In this document: piece after piece, positions 13,778-15,779 of the stretch
How positions within the stretch are numbered: position 1 is the stretch's first letter
Layout of the letters: the number at the start of each line of letters is the position of its first letter
Assembly (NCBI GenBank): GCA_937871685.1
Contig: CALMOL010000284.1
Span: 1 to 15,779 of the forward strand
Source of the DNA: an uncultured Verrucomicrobiota bacterium
Lineage (GTDB): Bacteria > Verrucomicrobiota > Verrucomicrobiia > Chthoniobacterales > SZAS-18
Direction of reading: 5' to 3'
Length of the DNA stretch: 15,779 nt
Program-made: the position numbers and the translations under genes
Notes under the pieces: generated by a model
Seen by the model: the letters and a program-made list of their open reading frames with translations, nothing else
What the model was told of the DNA's origin: nothing
Database searches by the model: none

Positions 13778-14749
13778 ATGAAACCCTTTGACGTGCCCAG
13801 CGTTTCGGAGCTGCCCCTTCCGGTGGACAAGCTCGCCGCCGCGGAGCAGGACGCCGCGGAGGCCGTGGCCGACGAAAGCTCCGATGAGAATCCCTTCGTT
13901 CTCTCGACGGAGCCGATGCCGCCGTTGACCTGGCCCGTCCACGCGCCTGCAGCCGTCGAGGATGCAGCGGTCCTCCGCGAGACCGCGCTGCCGGTGACTC
14001 CGGTGATCTACCTCGTGGCGTGCGACCCGCGACGCCTCTTCGCCTACTGGGACATTAATTGGGCGGACTTTGGCCCCGCCGACCAGCCCCGCGTGCGTCT
14101 GTGCCGCCCCGATGGCCATGTGCTGCGCGAGGTGGCGATCCAACACTCTGATTCCGGGCATTACGACGCCGGGGATCCTGGCCAGACGTACCTGGCTGAG
14201 ATCGGCATCCAAGGCCCGCTCGGCTGGCGCGCGCTCGCGCAGTCCGCGCCGGCCACGTTGCCACCGGCAGGCCCCGCGCCCGCGAATGAGCCCGCCGCCT
14301 ACGCGACGCTGCCGTGGGCGATGGACTTCGGCGCGCTGCGCGAGGCATTCACGCCGCTCGCGGAGCCGGACGAGGGTCTGGCCGAAACGGTGGCACGCGT
14401 GCAAGACTCCGCCGCCGAAACCGGAAACCTGGACCTGACGGACGATCTCTTCACGCGTCTCACGCCCGAGCAACGCGCGAGCTTGGAGTCCGTGCTGCAA
14501 TCGGATTCCCTGCGCCAAGCCTGGGGCGCGCTCGGGGGCGGCTCCGAGTGGCCGCTGGGGAACGGCGGCCCGGGCGAAGCCTCCGGCTACGCCGCGGCCT
14601 TGGCGGCGCTGCGCCAGCTGCTGGAATTCGCCGACGCCGCCTCGCACGCTCCCGCGCCGGGCGACGCCTTGGTGGCGCAGTGGGCTCTTTGGCGCCGCAC
14701 GGTGCGCGCGCAGCTCGACCCGGTCGCGTCCTCGGTGTCCTCGTGGTGA
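13778..14749 (+). CDS. DUF4912 domain protein
   Basis: This 323-aa protein is probably cytoplasmic, with no signal peptide or membrane helix. The N-terminal 65 residues are acidic and low in structure (AEQDAAEAVADESSDENPF). The DUF4912-like core spans about 76-158: VIYLVACDPRRLFAYWDINW, then RVRLCRPDG, then GHYDAGDPGQTYLAEIGI and GWRALAQS. The YWD motif resembles the YWE/YWD signature of this family. The C-terminal 120 residues are Ala-rich and helical (LTPEQRASLESVLQSDSLRQ, then AAALAALRQLLEFAD). Related proteins often occur near glycogen or glucan-metabolism genes, but none is present here. ATG 13778 follows a good promoter, and ATG 13754 is an alternative. Repeat copy E begins 6 nt after the stop. 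The biochemical role is unknown. Confidence 0.82.
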   Translation: MKPFDVPSVSELPLPVDKLAAAEQDAAEAVADESSDENPFVLSTEPMPPLTWPVHAPAAVEDAAVLRETALPVTPVIYLVACDPRRLFAYWDINWADFGPADQPRVRLCRPDGHVLREVAIQHSDSGHYDAGDPGQTYLAEIGIQGPLGWRALAQSAPATLPPAGPAPANEPAAYATLPWAMDFGALREAFTPLAEPDEGLAETVARVQDSAAETGNLDLTDDLFTRLTPEQRASLESVLQSDSLRQAWGALGGGSEWPLGNGGPGEASGYAAALAALRQLLEFADAASHAPAPGDALVAQWALWRRTVRAQLDPVASSVSSW

Positions 14750-14752
14750 GAG

Positions 14753-14855
14753 GGACCGAGAGGATGGAGGATGGCAGGAAATCCTTCTCGCGACGAAAAT
14801 GCACCCAACGCGCGAAACGGTCCCCGCCATCTTCCATCCTCGCCGTCTTTCTCGG
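14753..14855 (+). repeat. Stop-anchored palindromic repeat, copy E (between DUF4912 gene and xerC)
   Basis: In gene sense, here the plus strand, it opens with CCGAGAGGATGGAGGATGG 6 nt after the DUF4912 stop. The return arm GCCATCTTCCATCCTCG at 14826-14842 is followed by a diverged end, CTTTCTCGG, 7 nt before the xerC ATG. The one inner-arm difference is a G-U pair in plus-strand RNA. The loop shares CTCGCGA and CCCAACGCGCG with copy C. It is the only copy on the plus strand, and it keeps the same orientation relative to its upstream gene. Confidence 0.86.
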
Positions 14856-14862
14856 TTTCCCC

Positions 14863-15779
14863 ATGCCTCGCGCCCGCCGCTCCGCCTACCCGCAGCCCCG
14901 CAAGAAGGTCGGCCCCGATCCGCTCGCGGGCGACCCGTGGGCGCGTGATTTTCTGCGCTCCCTGGATGCCGAGCGCAACGCCTCGCCCTCCACGTTGGAA
15001 GGCTACCGTCGCGCGCTGGCCCACTTCCGCCGGGCGCGGCCGAAGAACCCGCCGAAGTGGCACCTCATCCCGACCGATGAGTTTCGCGAGCACCTCTTCG
15101 AAATGATGAAGCGCGGGCTGGCGCGCGCCACGGTGCGCGCGGAGTTCGCGGCGCTGCGCTCGTTCTACAAGTTTCTCTCCGAGCGCCACGGCCTCACGAA
15201 CAACCCGCTCAAGGGCGTGCAGCTCCCGCGTGCGCCGCGGCGCCTGCCGCACCCGCTGACGACCACGCAGGTCGAGGGCCTGCTCTCCGCGCCCGCGGCC
15301 CGCGAGAAGAACAAGCAGGCCCCCGCCTGGATGGCGGCGCGCGACGTGGCAATGCTCGAGCTGCTGTATTCCTCCGGCTTGCGCTTGGCCGAATTGGCTG
15401 GGCTGAACGTGGAGGATCTCGACGTGTATTCCGAAACCGTGCGCGTCCTGGGCAAGGGCCGGAAGGAGCGCATCTGCCCGGTCGGCGGCCCGGCCCTGGA
15501 AGCGATCTCGCGCTATCGCCACGCGGCCGGCGTGACGGCCGGCCCGCTCTTCATCAACAAACTGCGCCGACGCCTCGGCCGGCGCGGCGTGTGGCTGTCC
15601 CTGCGCCGCGCGCTGCCGGCCGCGGCTGATGCGCTCAACGGCGTGCCCGTTTCGCCGCACAAGCTGCGCCATTCCTTCGCGACGCACTTGCTCGATGCCG
15701 GCGCGGACCTTCGCTCCGTGCAGGAACTGCTCGGCCACGCTAACCTCGCCCCCACGCAGATCTACACCCACGTCACCAC
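14863..15779 (+). CDS. xerC: Tyrosine recombinase of the XerC/XerD type, 3' end outside the window
   Basis: This site-specific recombinase is likely to resolve chromosome dimers at dif. The 305 residues visible lack only a short C-terminal tail. The N-terminal SAM-like DNA-binding domain (about 20-115) shows DFLRSLDAERNASPSTLEGY and LRSFYKFLSERHGLTNNPL. The catalytic set is complete: R174 (SSGLRLAEL), K198 (GKGRKER), H266 and R269 (SPHKLRHSFATHLL), H292 (LLGHANL), and nucleophile Y301 (TQIYTHV). ATG 14863 follows repeat copy E directly, with no clear Shine-Dalgarno. The N-terminus is about 15-20 residues longer than in E. coli XerC and is basic. XerC and XerD cannot be told apart with certainty here, and some Bacteria use a single Xer. 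An integron or phage integrase is unlikely given its compact length and the housekeeping surroundings. Confidence 0.92.
   Translation, partial: MPRARRSAYPQPRKKVGPDPLAGDPWARDFLRSLDAERNASPSTLEGYRRALAHFRRARPKNPPKWHLIPTDEFREHLFEMMKRGLARATVRAEFAALRSFYKFLSERHGLTNNPLKGVQLPRAPRRLPHPLTTTQVEGLLSAPAAREKNKQAPAWMAARDVAMLELLYSSGLRLAELAGLNVEDLDVYSETVRVLGKGRKERICPVGGPALEAISRYRHAAGVTAGPLFINKLRRRLGRRGVWLSLRRALPAAADALNGVPVSPHKLRHSFATHLLDAGADLRSVQELLGHANLAPTQIYTHVT

Noticed and set aside
14753..14863. Copy E as an attachment or dif-like site for the adjacent recombinase
   Set aside because: The same element occurs four more times next to unrelated genes, and no 28-bp dif-like arrangement is seen.

Overview
The window reads as a high-GC chromosomal segment, most likely from the phylum Verrucomicrobiota. 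This is an inference with no rRNA marker to confirm it. It rests on a secreted reprolysin-like protease with a C-terminal domain typical of verrucomicrobial and planctomycete exoproteins, a DUF4912 protein, an XRE plus conserved-protein pair, starts that mostly lack a recognisable Shine-Dalgarno sequence, and gaps filled with short dispersed and tandem repeats.

Layout. Positions 1-1128 hold no credible gene: an imperfect inverted repeat (1-138), about 17 units of a 21-22 bp tandem repeat (381-731) and a perfect 15-bp hairpin (785-817). From 1129 to 13598 every gene is on the minus strand, so transcription runs right to left: hisF, thiL, tsaE, tsaB, alr, a RelE/ParE-like protein, a small membrane protein, a HAD phosphatase, cdsA, dxr, an XRE regulator with a palindromic operator, a conserved protein of unknown function, a secreted metalloprotease, and an isolated nuoA. 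A divergent promoter region at about 13599-13777 separates this block from two plus-strand genes, a DUF4912 protein and a xerC/xerD-type recombinase cut by the window end.

How the genes fit together. The core is housekeeping. HisF works in histidine synthesis and ThiL makes thiamine diphosphate. TsaE and TsaB belong to the t6A tRNA-modification machinery. Alr supplies D-alanine, CdsA makes CDP-diacylglycerol, and Dxr is the first committed enzyme of the MEP isoprenoid route. thiL, tsaE, tsaB and alr are tightly coupled (23-nt overlap, 5-nt gap, 1-nt gap). tsaB carries an apparent frameshift.

The most unusual feature is a family of five hairpin-forming repeats, about 90-142 bp each. Every copy begins 0-10 nt after a stop codon (cdsA, the HAD gene, the small membrane gene, hisF, DUF4912), and all five have the same orientation relative to the upstream gene. 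The stop-proximal arm starts with a conserved CCGAGAGGATGG. The element spans most of the gap to the next gene in four of five cases. One copy supplies the dxr start region and part of its N-terminus, and another supplies the hisF stop codon. Most arm differences become G-U pairs in the gene-sense RNA. I do not recognise a named family, and this is the best candidate here for an undescribed system.
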